Shown: in pieces, positions 56,695 to 64,000 of the stretch
Position numbering within the stretch: the stretch's first letter is position 1
Layout: every line of letters begins with the position of its first letter
Source of the DNA: an uncultured Lentisphaerota bacterium
GTDB taxonomy: Bacteria > Verrucomicrobiota > Lentisphaeria > Oligosphaerales > CAITYL01
Assembly: GCA_903921725.1 (NCBI GenBank)
Contig: CAIXRA010000040.1
Coordinates: 1 to 64,000 of the forward strand
Length of the DNA: 64,000 nucleotides
Direction: 5' to 3'
Notes under the pieces: generated by a model
Database searches by the model: none
Seen by the model: the letters and a program-made list of their open reading frames with translations, nothing else
Told to the model about the DNA's origin: nothing
Program-made: the position numbers and the translations under genes

Positions 56695-58308
56695 ATGTCC
56701 GACACACCCGCCAACTCCGACCCGAACAGGCCGCCGGCTGCGCCGCAAGCCCCGTCGGCCACCGGTGGATTCCGCAAACCGATCACCCCCGCCGTCGATG
56801 AACACCGTGCGCCTACGGATCCCGGAGCGACGTGGGCCAACATCCGGATCGTCCGCCCCCCCGGCCCCCGGCCGCCCACCCCGGGCACGCCGCCGGAACC
56901 CGTCACCCAGCCGCCGCCGACCGTTGCGGCAAGGTTGCAGCTCCGCCCCATGCGTTCATATGACCAAACCGCCGAAAGCACGCCGCCGCAGGGACAGCCG
57001 CAGGCGGAACAGATGCAGCAGGCGGCGCCGGTCATTCCGCTGAAACCGTTGCCGCCCCAGCAGCAGCCGCTGGAGCCCGCCGCCGCAAGGCCGGAAAACT
57101 CCTTCCGATCCGCCCCCACACTCCGACAGGCGCCGACCGCCCCGCAGCAGCGGCAGCCCCCCCCGCAGGCGGAACAGCGGCAGCCGACGATGGCGGACGC
57201 TGGATTCCAATCGCGCTCCGGACGTGCCATGACCCTGAAAAGGGAGGAAGTCTTAATCCCGCCTGAAATCGCCACGCCGCCGCCGCAGATCCGCAGGGAG
57301 GTGGCTCCGGCCATCCTCGCCGACATCAGCCGGCGTGTCACCGCGATAGTCCTTGCGCTGGCCGCCATGGCACTCCTCACTGCCGGCCCCATTCTCGCTC
57401 AGTGGCCCAAGGACCGCGCGCTGGCCACCCAGGAGATTACGATGACCGGCGCCACCGCGCTCATCATCGCCCTTCTCCTGCTTTTGCGCAAACCGGCGGC
57501 AACGGCGTTTGCGGCCATGATCATCTCCTACCACATCATCTACTCGCTCCTGATCGCCGTCGCACCGCAGGTCGTCTTAGACATCCTACCGACCCGGATC
57601 CCTTGGATGACCGCCACCGGGACGGCGCTTGGCGCAGCCATGCTTTTCGGTGGCGCCTTCCTGCTTTCGACCGGTCGTGGCCCCGTCATCTGGGCGTTCG
57701 CCGCCCTGGCCGCCATGGGCGGCGCCGCCCTCCCCTTCCTGCCCGTGTCCGAATTCCTCACCAAGGATCTCGGGCTCACCCTTGCATCCCCGTCCGCCAC
57801 CAAGCCTAAAGCCGCGGCGTCCGCCGAACCCGCGGCACCGGCGGCCGGCGCAACCGCGGCGGTGATACCGCCCGGCACCAGGCAGGGGCGGGCCGTCATT
57901 TCCACCTCCGCGTTCTCCGTCATCGTCCCCGAAGGCTGGCAGCAGAGGAACGCCCCCACCGCCAGCCGCTCCGGCGATCTTTGCATGATCGGCCCTGACA
58001 AGACCCCGGGGCTGACCGTGCTCATCACGCGGTCGGTGGCGACAGCACCGGATCCGGCCGAACTCGCGAAACGCCACATGACCTCCCTGGCCGCCGCCAC
58101 CCCCGGCGCCATCGGCATCCTCAACGGCATCCCGGGCTGCACGGATCGCTCCCGCATCTACATGCCGTCCGGGGCGAACGTCCAGGACATCCTCGTCGTC
58201 GTCAAAGGCGGCATCATGTTCATGCTGAGCTGCCAGGCACCACGGGAGCTTTGGCTTGCGCACCGCGCTGAGCTTGACATGATCTACAGGGAGTTCCAGC
58301 CGCGCTGA
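56695..58308 (+). CDS. Proline-rich membrane protein with PsbP/DcrB-like tail, hypothetical
   Basis: This encodes 537 residues. The first 185 are Pro/Gln/Ala-rich and probably disordered in the cytosol. About five hydrophobic helices (about 220-375) follow. The last 140 residues form a soluble domain (SAFSVIVPEGWQQRNAP, then LMIYREF-like helix DMIYREFQPR). Its pattern of a PEGW strand, a central sheet and a final helix resembles DcrB/PsbP-like domains. The function is unknown. It has its own strong promoter, and AAGG precedes the ATG. Confidence 0.7.
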   Translation: MSDTPANSDPNRPPAAPQAPSATGGFRKPITPAVDEHRAPTDPGATWANIRIVRPPGPRPPTPGTPPEPVTQPPPTVAARLQLRPMRSYDQTAESTPPQGQPQAEQMQQAAPVIPLKPLPPQQQPLEPAAARPENSFRSAPTLRQAPTAPQQRQPPPQAEQRQPTMADAGFQSRSGRAMTLKREEVLIPPEIATPPPQIRREVAPAILADISRRVTAIVLALAAMALLTAGPILAQWPKDRALATQEITMTGATALIIALLLLLRKPAATAFAAMIISYHIIYSLLIAVAPQVVLDILPTRIPWMTATGTALGAAMLFGGAFLLSTGRGPVIWAFAALAAMGGAALPFLPVSEFLTKDLGLTLASPSATKPKAAASAEPAAPAAGATAAVIPPGTRQGRAVISTSAFSVIVPEGWQQRNAPTASRSGDLCMIGPDKTPGLTVLITRSVATAPDPAELAKRHMTSLAAATPGAIGILNGIPGCTDRSRIYMPSGANVQDILVVVKGGIMFMLSCQAPRELWLAHRAELDMIYREFQPR

Positions 58309-58523
58309 GCGGCGATGCCGGCGTCCAGCCCCGTGCGGCTCGCGATGTGCAGGACGGAATCATGGGTGCGACGGCATAACCCCGCGCTGCCGGGGTGCGG
58401 CACGACATGCACCCTCGGCGCGTCGGCTTTTTTTCCGCGAAATCGGGTGTACGGTTCCTCTGCCGGTTCCGCGCAGATTCTCGTTCCGGCTGTTCCCAGA
58501 ATGAAGGACCGCACAGGGCACGC

Positions 58524-59399
58524 ATGAAATCCTCCGATTTTGACAGTCTGAATCTCACCGGCTGGTTCCCCGGCCACATGCTCAAGGCCGGGCGCGAAAT
58601 GCGGGCACGGCTCGACCTCATCGACGTGGTCGTGGAGATGCTCGACGCGCGGGTTCCGCGCACCTCCCTGCATCCTTCGCTCCAGGAGGAGCTGGGGCGC
58701 AAGCCGCACCTGCTGGCGTTCAACAAGACCGACCTGGCCGACCCCGCCTCGACGCGCGCCTGGGAGGAGTCGTTCCGCCAGGCCGGCCAGCTCTCCATCT
58801 TCCTCGACGGCCGCACCGGTTCCGGCCTGAAACAGCTCCTGCCCGCCGTCCACCGCGTCTGGAAGACGGAGCGCGAGCGGCGCGGCGCCACGCGCCCCAT
58901 GCTGCGCCCGCTGCGGATCATGATCGCCGGCATCCCGAACGTCGGCAAGTCCACCATCATCAACCGCCTCGCCAAGGCCGCCAAAACCGCCGTCGGCCCG
59001 AAGCCGGGCGTCACCCGCGGCCAGCAGTGGGTCGTGCTCCAGAACGACACGGAACTGCTGGACACGCCGGGCGTGCTCTGGCCGCGCATCGAGAACAAGC
59101 AGACCGAACTGCTGCTCGGCATCGTCGGCACCATCAAGGACACCGTCATCGGCGAGGAGCTGCTCGCGGAATACCTCTGCTTCCGTCTCCACGATAGGCC
59201 CGGCATCCGCTGGGACCACTACGGCCTGAAAGCGCCCCCCCGTGGGGTGGAGGAGCTGCTGGACGCCGTCGCGCTCCGCCGCGGACTGCTCCAGCCCGGA
59301 GGCGTGCCCGACCACCACCGCGCCGCCGTCGCGCTGCTGCTCGACTTCCGCAGCGGCAGCCTCGGCCGCGTCACGTTCGACCTGCCCCAGGACAACTGA
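58524..59399 (+). CDS. rbgA: Ribosome biogenesis GTPase (YlqF/RbgA)
   Basis: This 291-residue circularly permuted GTPase acts in late 50S assembly. The permuted motif order is visible: G4 NKTD (67-70), then G5-like LDGRTGSG, then G1 GIPNVGKST (136-144), G2 and G3 DTPGVLWP. WFPGHM near the N-terminus is the family hallmark. The ATG at 58524 is set by that N-terminus. Der, encoded earlier in the window, acts in the same subunit assembly process. Confidence 0.92.
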   Translation: MKSSDFDSLNLTGWFPGHMLKAGREMRARLDLIDVVVEMLDARVPRTSLHPSLQEELGRKPHLLAFNKTDLADPASTRAWEESFRQAGQLSIFLDGRTGSGLKQLLPAVHRVWKTERERRGATRPMLRPLRIMIAGIPNVGKSTIINRLAKAAKTAVGPKPGVTRGQQWVVLQNDTELLDTPGVLWPRIENKQTELLLGIVGTIKDTVIGEELLAEYLCFRLHDRPGIRWDHYGLKAPPRGVEELLDAVALRRGLLQPGGVPDHHRAAVALLLDFRSGSLGRVTFDLPQDN

Positions 59400-59454
59400 C
59401 GCCTGGTTTCCACCGCCGCCCGCCGCCCCCTCCGCACATCCTCCCGCGCGGGAG

Positions 59455-59484
59455 TTGCGGACCCGGCGGGCCACGGGGTATAGT
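59455..59484 (+). promoter_or_regulatory. Promoter candidate for the debranching enzyme gene
   Basis: TTGCGG (59455-59460), an 18-bp spacer and TATAGT (59479-59484) lie about 60 bp before the ATG at 59548. Confidence 0.5.
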
Positions 59485-59547
59485 ACGTCACTCTCAACGA
59501 CACACCACCATCCGCACACGGCCATGCGGAAACCGGGGCACCACGAC

Positions 59548-61542
59548 ATGAATATCCAGCTCGACTCCACCACCACCGCCGCCTTCCGTGAATCCCTCGC
59601 CCGCGAATGGCTGGAAACCAACGGCATCGGCGGCTACGCCTCCGGCACCATCGCCAACTGCCACACCCGCAAATACCACGGCCTGCTCGTCCCCGCCCTG
59701 GCCAAACCAGCCGGCACCTTTGTCCTGCTCTCGCGCCTGGAGGACACGGTCGAGACCGGCGGCCAGATTTACCCGCTCTCCACCAGCCAGTATGGCGAAA
59801 CCTTCGCCCCCGACGGGCACACGCGCCAGACCCGCTTCGAGCAGGAGCTGTGCCCCGCGTTCACCTACCAGTGCGGCGGGCTCACCGTCACCCGGCGCGT
59901 CATGATGCTCCAGGGGCAGGACACCGTGCTGGTCCGCTACGAGGCCGGGGGTGACGATGACGCTGAGGCCGTGCTCCGCATCCGTCCGCTGCTCGCCTTC
60001 CGCAGCATTCATACGGTCACCCGCTCCAACAGCGATCTGAAACCCGCCTCCGAAACCATTCCCGGCGGCTTCAGCATCCGGCCGTACGACGGGATGCCGG
60101 CGCTCAGCCTCCAAGCCACACCCAAGCCCGCATTCGCGCCGGACGCCTGCTGGTACTACAACTTCAAGTACGCGGTCGACGCCGAGCGCGGCTTCGAGCA
60201 CACCGAGGACCAGTTCTCGCCCGGCCTCCTGACGATTGCACTGAAGCCCGGAAAGCCCGTCACCGTCGCCGCCTCCACCGAACCGCTCGCCCCCGCCTCC
60301 ATCAGCCGCGCTTGGCAGCAGGAGGAGACGCGCCGCCGCAAGCTCGCCGAGCAGGATGCGGCCGCCGTGAAGCCGGAATGGGACGAGACGCGCCGGGAGC
60401 TGTACCTCTCCCTCCGCCGCGCCGGGCGCCAGTTCGAGATTGAAACCCCGGCGGAAGGCCCCGCCATCCACGCCGGCTACCACTGGTTCGGCCCGTGGGG
60501 ACGCGACACGCTCATCGCGCTGCCCGGCCTCACCTTCTGCCAGCCCGGCGCCGACCTCGCACGCGGCGTGAAGATCCTCAAGGCGTTCGTCAAGTACGAA
60601 CGGCGCGGACTCCTGCCCAACTTCATCAACCCCGACGGCACCGGCGTCTACACCGCCGCCGACACCCCGCTGTGGTTCTTCTGGGCCGTCCAGCAGTACC
60701 TCGCCGCCGGCGGCGACCACGAGACCGTCCGCCGCTTCTTCTGGCCCACCATGCTCTCCATCGTCCGCAACCTCATGGCCGGCACGGAAAACGGCATCGT
60801 GGTGGACGGCGACGGTCTGCTCCGCGCCGGCACCCCCGCCACCGCCGTGACCTGGATGGACGCCCAGGTCGGCGGCCGCCCCATCATCCCGCGCTGGGGC
60901 TACATGGTCGAGCTCAACGCGCTCTGGTACAACGCCGTGAGCTTCACCGTGGAGCTGGCGAAGAAGAAGTTCCGCGAGAGCATCGAGGGACTCGACAGCG
61001 ACTACCCCACCCGCGTACGCTTCGCCTTCGTCCGCAAGTTCTGGGACGCCAACGAGAAGAGACTGCTCGACACCGTCAACGAATTCACCTCCGACCCGTC
61101 CGTCCGCCCAAACGCCATCTTCGCCGTCTCCCTGCCGTTCTCCCCGCTCTCCGCGGAGCAGCAGAAAACCGTCGTCCGGACGATCAAGGCCGAGCTGTTC
61201 ACGCCGTGCGGCCTGCGCAGCCTCTCCCCCAACGACATCCGCTACCGCGGCGTCTGCCAGGGCGAGAACTGGGTCCGCGAACTGGCGTACCACCAGGGCA
61301 GCGTCTGGCCGTGGTTCCTCGCACACTTCGCCGAGGCGCTGCTCAAGACCGACCCGAAGTCCCGGGACACCGCCGCCGCCTTCAAGGCCGTCGTCGCCGC
61401 CTTCGCCTCGCACATGGGCGAATGCGGCGTCGGCTCGGTCTCCGAGGTATTCGACGGCGATGCGCCGCACACCCCGCGCGGCTCCATCGCCCAAGCCTGG
61501 AACGTCGCCGAACTCCTCCGCTTCCTCCAGATCACGGGGTGA
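59548..61542 (+). CDS. Glycogen debranching enzyme-type amylo-alpha-1,6-glucosidase
   Basis: This is about 664 residues (an ATG eight codons earlier is possible). The N-terminal beta-sandwich domain opens with REWLETNGIGGYASGTIANC and RKYHGLLVPA, the GDE_N_bis-type signature. The C-terminal alpha/alpha-barrel has HWFGPWGRDTLIALPGL, GLLPNFINPDG, YTAADTPLWFFWAVQQY and QGSVWPWFLAHF, with acidic residues in the positions expected for a GH133 amylo-alpha-1,6-glucosidase. It probably trims branch points during cytosolic glycogen breakdown. There is no signal peptide. No other glycogen gene is adjacent. Confidence 0.9.
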   Translation: MNIQLDSTTTAAFRESLAREWLETNGIGGYASGTIANCHTRKYHGLLVPALAKPAGTFVLLSRLEDTVETGGQIYPLSTSQYGETFAPDGHTRQTRFEQELCPAFTYQCGGLTVTRRVMMLQGQDTVLVRYEAGGDDDAEAVLRIRPLLAFRSIHTVTRSNSDLKPASETIPGGFSIRPYDGMPALSLQATPKPAFAPDACWYYNFKYAVDAERGFEHTEDQFSPGLLTIALKPGKPVTVAASTEPLAPASISRAWQQEETRRRKLAEQDAAAVKPEWDETRRELYLSLRRAGRQFEIETPAEGPAIHAGYHWFGPWGRDTLIALPGLTFCQPGADLARGVKILKAFVKYERRGLLPNFINPDGTGVYTAADTPLWFFWAVQQYLAAGGDHETVRRFFWPTMLSIVRNLMAGTENGIVVDGDGLLRAGTPATAVTWMDAQVGGRPIIPRWGYMVELNALWYNAVSFTVELAKKKFRESIEGLDSDYPTRVRFAFVRKFWDANEKRLLDTVNEFTSDPSVRPNAIFAVSLPFSPLSAEQQKTVVRTIKAELFTPCGLRSLSPNDIRYRGVCQGENWVRELAYHQGSVWPWFLAHFAEALLKTDPKSRDTAAAFKAVVAAFASHMGECGVGSVSEVFDGDAPHTPRGSIAQAWNVAELLRFLQITG

Positions 61543-61637
61543 GGCGGATATCCGGTTCCGCATGAGGAACACCGACATCCGGATGAGCGGATGCCGTGGC
61601 TCTGTGCCTGGAATGGCTGCCGCATGCGGCTGCACGG

Positions 61638-61669
61638 GAACGGAAGGACGGAAAGACGGAAGAACGGAA
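61638..61669. repeat. Four octamers of the ACGGAA orientation
   Basis: Four contiguous octamers NNACGGAA (GAACGGAA, GGACGGAA, AGACGGAA, GAACGGAA) form the reverse complement of the array at 61929-62080. Confidence 0.75.
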
Positions 61670-61750
61670 CCACGCGCCTCCCAGCACATGCTCGACAATC
61701 CAGTCGTCGGCCACGTCGAAGACGGAAGAACGGAACCACGCGCCTCCCAG
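61654..61750. repeat. 31-bp direct repeat, two copies
   Basis: A 31-base segment (61654-61684) starting AGACGGAAGAACGG and ending CCTCCCAG recurs exactly at 61720-61750. A third, degenerate version of its end (CGCCTCGCAGGGGAAGA) follows near 61780. Confidence 0.7.
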
Positions 61751-61928
61751 GGGAAGAGAACGGGAACACGGAACCGCACGCCTCGCAGGGGAAGATAGAG
61801 CTGGAGAACAGTTCAGACGAATTAGCCCAAGCGGTGACAGGCTGTGCCGACGCCCCGCCCGAACAAAATGGATTGAAAGATATAGACCTATTGATACATT
61901 ACACCCGCCAGCAGCCAGTCTGTCTTCC

Positions 61929-62080
61929 TTCCGTCCTTCCGTTCTTCCGTTCTTCCGTCCTTCCGTCCTTCCGTCCTTCCGTCCTTCCGTCCTTCCGTCC
62001 TTCCGTCCTTCCGTCCTTCCGTCCTTCCGTCCTTCCGTCCTTCCGTTCTTCCGTTCTTCCGTACTTCCGTTCTTCCGTAC
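61929..62080. repeat. Tandem octamer array, 19 units of TTCCGTNC
   Basis: Nineteen uninterrupted octamers fill 152 bp: a central block of 11 identical TTCCGTCC units (61953-62040), flanked by variants with T or A at position 7. The array ends 35 bp before the S23 gene. It could expand or contract by slippage. The open frame through it, with an 8-residue repeat, is a by-product of the 8-bp period. Confidence 0.9.
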
Positions 62081-62115
62081 ATTCCGCCTCCCCTGCACCT
62101 CAAAGGAGATTCGCC

Positions 62116-62610
62116 ATGCCCGGCAGCAAAACGTTTGAGGAACTCCCCGTGTGGCAGGCCGCCCGCGAACTTGTCCGGCGCATTTATGCACTCACCCGCC
62201 AGACGGCTTCCGCCCGTGACCGCGGCTTCTGCGACCAGATTCAGCGCGCCGCAATTTCCGTCACCAACAACATTGCAGAAGGGCACGAGCGAGGCACCAC
62301 CGTCGAGCTGGTCGTCTTCCTTTTCTATGCCAAGGGCAGCGCTGGCGAAGTCCGATCCATGCTTTGGAACGCGGAGGATCTCGGTTATCTTCTGGCGGTG
62401 GATGCAGAAGGCCTGCGCGGCCTCGCCCGTAATGTCAGCCACCAGCTCCGCGGTTGGATTGCCTCCATGCAGACCCCCGACTTCAATCCCGGCCCCAAAT
62501 ATCACAAGGAGCCGCCGGCCGGCCTTCGCCGATGGGAGCTCTACCTGGAACAGCAGGGACTCGTCCGTCTGCCCAACGGCCGTTACATTCAGGAATCCGG
62601 AACGGAATAA
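62116..62610 (+). CDS. Four-helix-bundle protein (S23 / 23S intervening-sequence family)
   Basis: This 164-residue protein has AAAGGAG about 7 bases before the ATG. It follows the S23 pattern: FEELPVWQAARELVRRIY, then FCDQIQRAAISVTNNIAEGHERG, then FYAKGSAGEVRSMLWNAEDLGYL and a final helix. A C-terminal tail of about 35 residues (KYHKEPPAGLRRWELYLEQQG) is extra. Family members bind nucleic acid or partner proteins (the Avd accessory protein is related), but no retroelement or rRNA is nearby. The stop codon lies within a downstream octamer array, and a longer array precedes the gene. Confidence 0.85.
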   Translation: MPGSKTFEELPVWQAARELVRRIYALTRQTASARDRGFCDQIQRAAISVTNNIAEGHERGTTVELVVFLFYAKGSAGEVRSMLWNAEDLGYLLAVDAEGLRGLARNVSHQLRGWIASMQTPDFNPGPKYHKEPPAGLRRWELYLEQQGLVRLPNGRYIQESGTE

Positions 62611-62631
62611 CGGAAAAACGGAACAACGGAA
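62600..62631. repeat. Four octamers NAACGGAA overlapping the S23 stop
   Basis: GAACGGAA, TAACGGAA, AAACGGAA and CAACGGAA lie end to end. The TAA stop of the S23 gene (62608-62610) is the start of the second unit. Orientation is opposite to the upstream array, so the gene is bracketed by inverted octamer arrays. Confidence 0.8.
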
Positions 62632-62641
62632 TAACCATCCC

Positions 62642-62695
62642 GTCCACCGTATTCAACCAACCCACCCCGTCCACCGTATTCAACCAACCCACCCC
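62642..62695. repeat. 27-bp tandem duplication
   Basis: A 27-base unit starting GTCCACCGTATTCAACC occurs twice in exact tandem (62642-62668 and 62669-62695), followed by a partial third start (ATCCACC). Confidence 0.8.
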
Positions 62696-62867
62696 ATCCA
62701 CCTTAATTTGACCGTTTTACTCCACCAAGCCGTCCATCACTGCAATGCATTTCGCTTGCCCATCCTCCCCGCCCCTACTTCCATCCGGCCGGTCTTCCGT
62801 CCTTCCCGCCTCCCACTTTTCCATTATCCCGTCCTTCCGCTTCTCCATTGCTTCCGTTATTCTGCGT

Positions 62868-62899
62868 TTCCGTTCTTCCGTTCTTCCGTTCTTCCGTTT
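62868..62899. repeat. Third octamer array, TTCCGTTC units
   Basis: Three and a partial fourth TTCCGTTC unit lie in the TTCCGT orientation about 120 bp before ribH, with scattered single TTCCG motifs on either side. The 407-bp gap between S23 and ribH holds this, the 27-bp duplication and no recognisable gene. Confidence 0.7.
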
Positions 62900-63017
62900 G
62901 CATCCCCCGCCGGCCGACCGCCCTCTTCCGGCCTCCCGCCCGGCGCAACCTCCTTTGACGGTTTATAGTATGGCGATTTCCGGCGGGCACGCATCCGCTT
63001 CAAACGGAGGATTCACC

Positions 63018-63509
63018 ATGGCAAGCGCAAACATCAAGACCTACGAGGGCAAGCTGACGGCCGAAGGGCTGCGCGTCGGCATTGTCTGCGGCCGCTTCAA
63101 CGAATTTTTCACCGGCAAGCTGCTCGACGGCGCCATCGACTGCCTGGTCCGCCACGGCGTCGACCCGAAGGCGATCGAAGCCGCCTGGGTTCCGGGCTCC
63201 TTCGAGATCCCGCTGGTCGCCCAGAAGCTCGCCGCCAGCGGCCGCTACGATGCCGTGATCGCGCTCGGCGTGGTCATCCAGGGCGCCACCAGCCACGCGC
63301 AGCAGCTCAACGCCGAAGTCTCCAAGGGGCTCGCCCAGATCTCCCTGCAGTACGGACTGCCGGTCATCTACGGCGTCGTCACCACCGAAAACCTCGAACA
63401 GGCCATCGAACGCAGCGGCACCAAGGCGGGCAACCGCGGTGCCACCGCCGCCCAGGCCGCCATCGAGATGGCCAACCTCATGCGCACCCTCCCGGCCGCC
63501 AAGAAATGA
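63018..63509 (+). CDS. ribH: 6,7-dimethyl-8-ribityllumazine synthase
   Basis: This penultimate riboflavin enzyme condenses the ribityl pyrimidine with dihydroxybutanone phosphate. The 163-residue protein shows [35 protein letters not shown] and [15 protein letters not shown] with the catalytic His, then [25 protein letters not shown] precedes the ATG. Its stop overlaps the nusB start (ATGA). The ribH-nusB pairing is common in bacteria and supports both calls. Confidence 0.94.
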   Translation: MASANIKTYEGKLTAEGLRVGIVCGRFNEFFTGKLLDGAIDCLVRHGVDPKAIEAAWVPGSFEIPLVAQKLAASGRYDAVIALGVVIQGATSHAQQLNAEVSKGLAQISLQYGLPVIYGVVTTENLEQAIERSGTKAGNRGATAAQAAIEMANLMRTLPAAKK

Positions 63510-64000
63510 CCATGACACCCGCCAACAACAACAGGAAGGCCGACGCCCCCGTGGCCTTCCTGCGCCGCCGCCGTTTTGCCCGCGCCGCCGCCCTGCGCTA
63601 CCTCTATCAGGCCGACTGCAACAACGAATGGCTCCTGGACACCGAGCGCGAGCAGCGGTTCTGGGACCAGGCCGCGCAGGAGGATGACCAGCCGGTCGAT
63701 GCCGACTTCGACTGCGGCCGCGAATTCGCCACCCGCCTCATCCGCGGCGTGATCGAGAAGCGCGAGACGCTCGACAAGCGCATCACCGAGTGCGCCAACA
63801 ACTGGACCCTCCCCCGCATGGGCGCCGTGGACCGCAACATCCTGCGCCTCGCCGCCTACGAGATCCTGTTCAACAAGGACGAGGTCCCGCCGCTGGCCGC
63901 GCTCGATGAAGCGATTGAACTGGCCAAGGAATTCGGCGACAAGGACTCCTCCCGCTTCATCAACGGCCTCCTCGACCGCCTGGTGAACGAAAAGCCGTAA
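63506..64000 (+). CDS. nusB: Transcription antitermination factor NusB
   Basis: NusB binds NusE (S10) and boxA RNA in rRNA antitermination. The 164-residue all-helical protein has the family's ending: [20 protein letters not shown], then [20 protein letters not shown] and NGLLDRL. An N-terminal extension of about 20 residues precedes [18 protein letters not shown]. The ATG at 63506 overlaps the ribH stop; a second ATG lies two codons later. The gene is complete, its stop ending exactly at the window edge. Confidence 0.93.
   Translation: MTMTPANNNRKADAPVAFLRRRRFARAAALRYLYQADCNNEWLLDTEREQRFWDQAAQEDDQPVDADFDCGREFATRLIRGVIEKRETLDKRITECANNWTLPRMGAVDRNILRLAAYEILFNKDEVPPLAALDEAIELAKEFGDKDSSRFINGLLDRLVNEKP

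Noticed and set aside
59494-61779. 761-codon frame antisense to the debranching enzyme
   Set aside because: The sense strand carries clear glycosidase motifs. The antisense product is Gly/Asp/Glu-rich noise.
61929-62080. Octamer array as a CRISPR
   Set aside because: The units are contiguous 8-mers with no spacers, and there are no cas genes in the window.
61591-62610. A 339-residue open frame through the octamer array with an RPSVLPSF peptide repeat
   Set aside because: The 8-residue repeat is the translation of an 8-bp DNA repeat (three octamers make eight codons). The S23 gene inside it has its own ribosome binding site and start at 62116.
62116-62610. Diversity-generating retroelement with the S23 gene as avd
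   Set aside because: No reverse transcriptase and no template/variable repeat pair is present nearby.

Overview
This 64 kb window is GC-rich bacterial chromosome, densely packed with genes on both strands. I infer a Gram-negative, carbohydrate-degrading, probably host-associated member of the PVC superphylum (Lentisphaerota or Kiritimatiellota-like). The reasons are several secreted glycoside hydrolases and lipoproteins, an M60 (mucin-type) metallopeptidase, corrinoid methyltransferase genes, and housekeeping genes scattered in short operons. No rRNA or other marker is present to fix the taxonomy, so this is inference only.

Layout. 0-1.2 kb: the edge of an IS4-type transposase and an AT-rich Cys-rich protein gene that looks acquired. 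1.3-12.5 kb: a secreted lipase-like hydrolase, a DUF721 protein, the periplasmic protease Prc, aroE overlapping an enlarged prepilin peptidase gene, a membrane-anchored coiled-coil protein with a micropeptide and a small lipoprotein, purM, a GH16 glucanase and a secreted unknown. 12.5-20.7 kb (minus strand): maf, der, a phosphoesterase, an MFS transporter, gltX (with an unusual insertion) and glnS. 21.0-24.6 kb: two tandem DUF47-PiT phosphate transport pairs. 24.9-30.2 kb: a GH4 glycosidase, then a translationally coupled secreted glycosidase-like/GH43 pair on the minus strand.

30.5-37.0 kb is the most interesting block: a corrinoid methyl-transfer locus. It holds a 5'-truncated methanol:corrinoid methyltransferase (mtaB), an AraC regulator, an intact corrinoid protein (mtaC type), a ferredoxin/ASKHA reductive activator, a small protein resembling the MetH reactivation domain, a MITE-like element and a uroporphyrinogen-decarboxylase-family methyltransferase (mtaA type). 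A pectin-lyase-fold protein follows, so released methanol or methoxyl groups are a plausible substrate, but the substrate-activating subunit here is broken.

38.8-39.1 kb: a second, truncated copy of the IS4-type end found at position 1. 39.1-46.8 kb: a small unknown, an inositol-monophosphatase-family gene, and a three-gene minus-strand operon (beta-propeller protein carrying an in-frame palindromic insertion, an HExxH protein, and an unknown secreted protein). 47.2-50.8 kb: a giant hybrid sensor kinase. 50.9-54.6 kb: an SDR reductase, an M60-like lipoprotein peptidase, a remnant of a paralogue of the 26-29 kb glycosidase-like gene, and a glycine-zipper lipoprotein. 54.8-64 kb: tRNA-Leu(UAA), a HAD hydrolase, uppP, a proline-rich membrane protein, the ribosome-assembly GTPase rbgA, a glycogen-debranching-type enzyme, a four-helix-bundle (S23) gene bracketed by oppositely oriented octamer repeat arrays, then ribH overlapping nusB.
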